The position numbers and the translations under genes are program-made. From Burkholderiales bacterium (GTDB lineage Bacteria; Pseudomonadota; Gammaproteobacteria; Burkholderiales; Burkholderiaceae_F), in contig JAJTHJ010000010.1 of assembly GCA_021298875.1 (NCBI GenBank), forward strand, positions 1 to 24,566: a DNA stretch of 24,566 nt, in the 5' to 3' direction. Each line of letters starts with the position of its first letter. The stretch's first letter is position 1. The notes beneath the pieces are model-generated. The model was not told the DNA's origin and made no database searches. It was given only the letters and a program-made list of their open reading frames with translations. Positions 24,495-24,566 of the stretch are shown here, one piece after another.

Positions 24495-24566
24495 ATGCAA
24501 CTCGGAATGATCGGCCTCGGCCGCATGGGCGCCAACATGGTGCGGCACCTGCTGCGCGCGGGGCAC
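24495..24566 (+). CDS. gnd: 6-phosphogluconate dehydrogenase (decarboxylating), N-terminal fragment
   Basis: Twenty-four codons reach the window end: M-Q-L-G-M-I-G-L-G-R-M-G-A-N-M-V, the NADP-binding G-x-G-x-x-G fingerprint in the form typical of decarboxylating 6-phosphogluconate dehydrogenase. GGAGAG lies 7 bases upstream of the ATG. It continues the sugar-phosphate group after tal and pgi. Related beta-hydroxyacid dehydrogenases share the fingerprint, but the G-L-G-R-M-G-A-N-M form and neighbours favour Gnd. Confidence 0.85.
   Translation, partial: MQLGMIGLGRMGANMVRHLLRAGH

Overview
The window is GC-rich, gene-dense bacterial chromosome and most likely comes from a betaproteobacterium (Burkholderiales/Rhodocyclales-like). 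This rests on the order of the urt and ure genes, the SHP/diheme cytochrome/cytochrome b group, the tal-pgi-gnd run and the intergenic palindrome families. The genus cannot be decided from the sequence alone. No rRNA, tRNA, CRISPR array or insertion sequence was seen. No stretch over 300 bases lacks a gene; the larger gaps (9174-9363, 10978-11137, 12397-12572, 16248-16471, 24318-24494) are mostly filled by palindromic repeats.

Positions 1-12396, minus strand, form a urea uptake and urease block read right to left: urtA (broken by a 5-bp tandem duplication), urtB, urtC, urtD, urtE, ureD, a PEP mutase/isocitrate lyase-family gene, a SodC-like lipoprotein gene, ureA, ureB, ureC, ureE, ureF and the first codons of ureG. 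The logic is import of urea by an ABC transporter, hydrolysis by a three-subunit nickel urease, and nickel-site assembly by UreD/E/F/G. The two non-urease genes between ureD and ureA are unexpected. The SodC-like protein keeps all zinc ligands but has Ser where the fourth copper-ligand His should be.

Palindromic elements sit in most junctions of this block. Two of them (ureB/ureC and ureE/ureF) are read in frame, so UreB and UreE carry repeat-encoded C-terminal tails that still end in ATGA overlaps with the next gene.

Positions 12573-16247 hold an EamA transporter, a ParD/ParE-type toxin-antitoxin pair with a palindromic putative operator, pyrF on the plus strand, and a CNNM/CorC-type membrane protein gene that converges on and overlaps pyrF.

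Positions 16472-20238, plus strand, hold an SHP-type monoheme cytochrome c, a diheme cytochrome c, a cytochrome b561-type membrane protein and a QseB/QseC-like two-component pair. The response regulator has an in-frame TAA exactly at the start of its DNA-binding domain. Positions 20381-24566, plus strand, hold central carbon genes: DAHP synthase, transaldolase, glucose-6-phosphate isomerase and the start of 6-phosphogluconate dehydrogenase.

The two gene-breaking changes (urtA, response regulator) could be real decay or assembly errors; the sequence alone cannot separate these.
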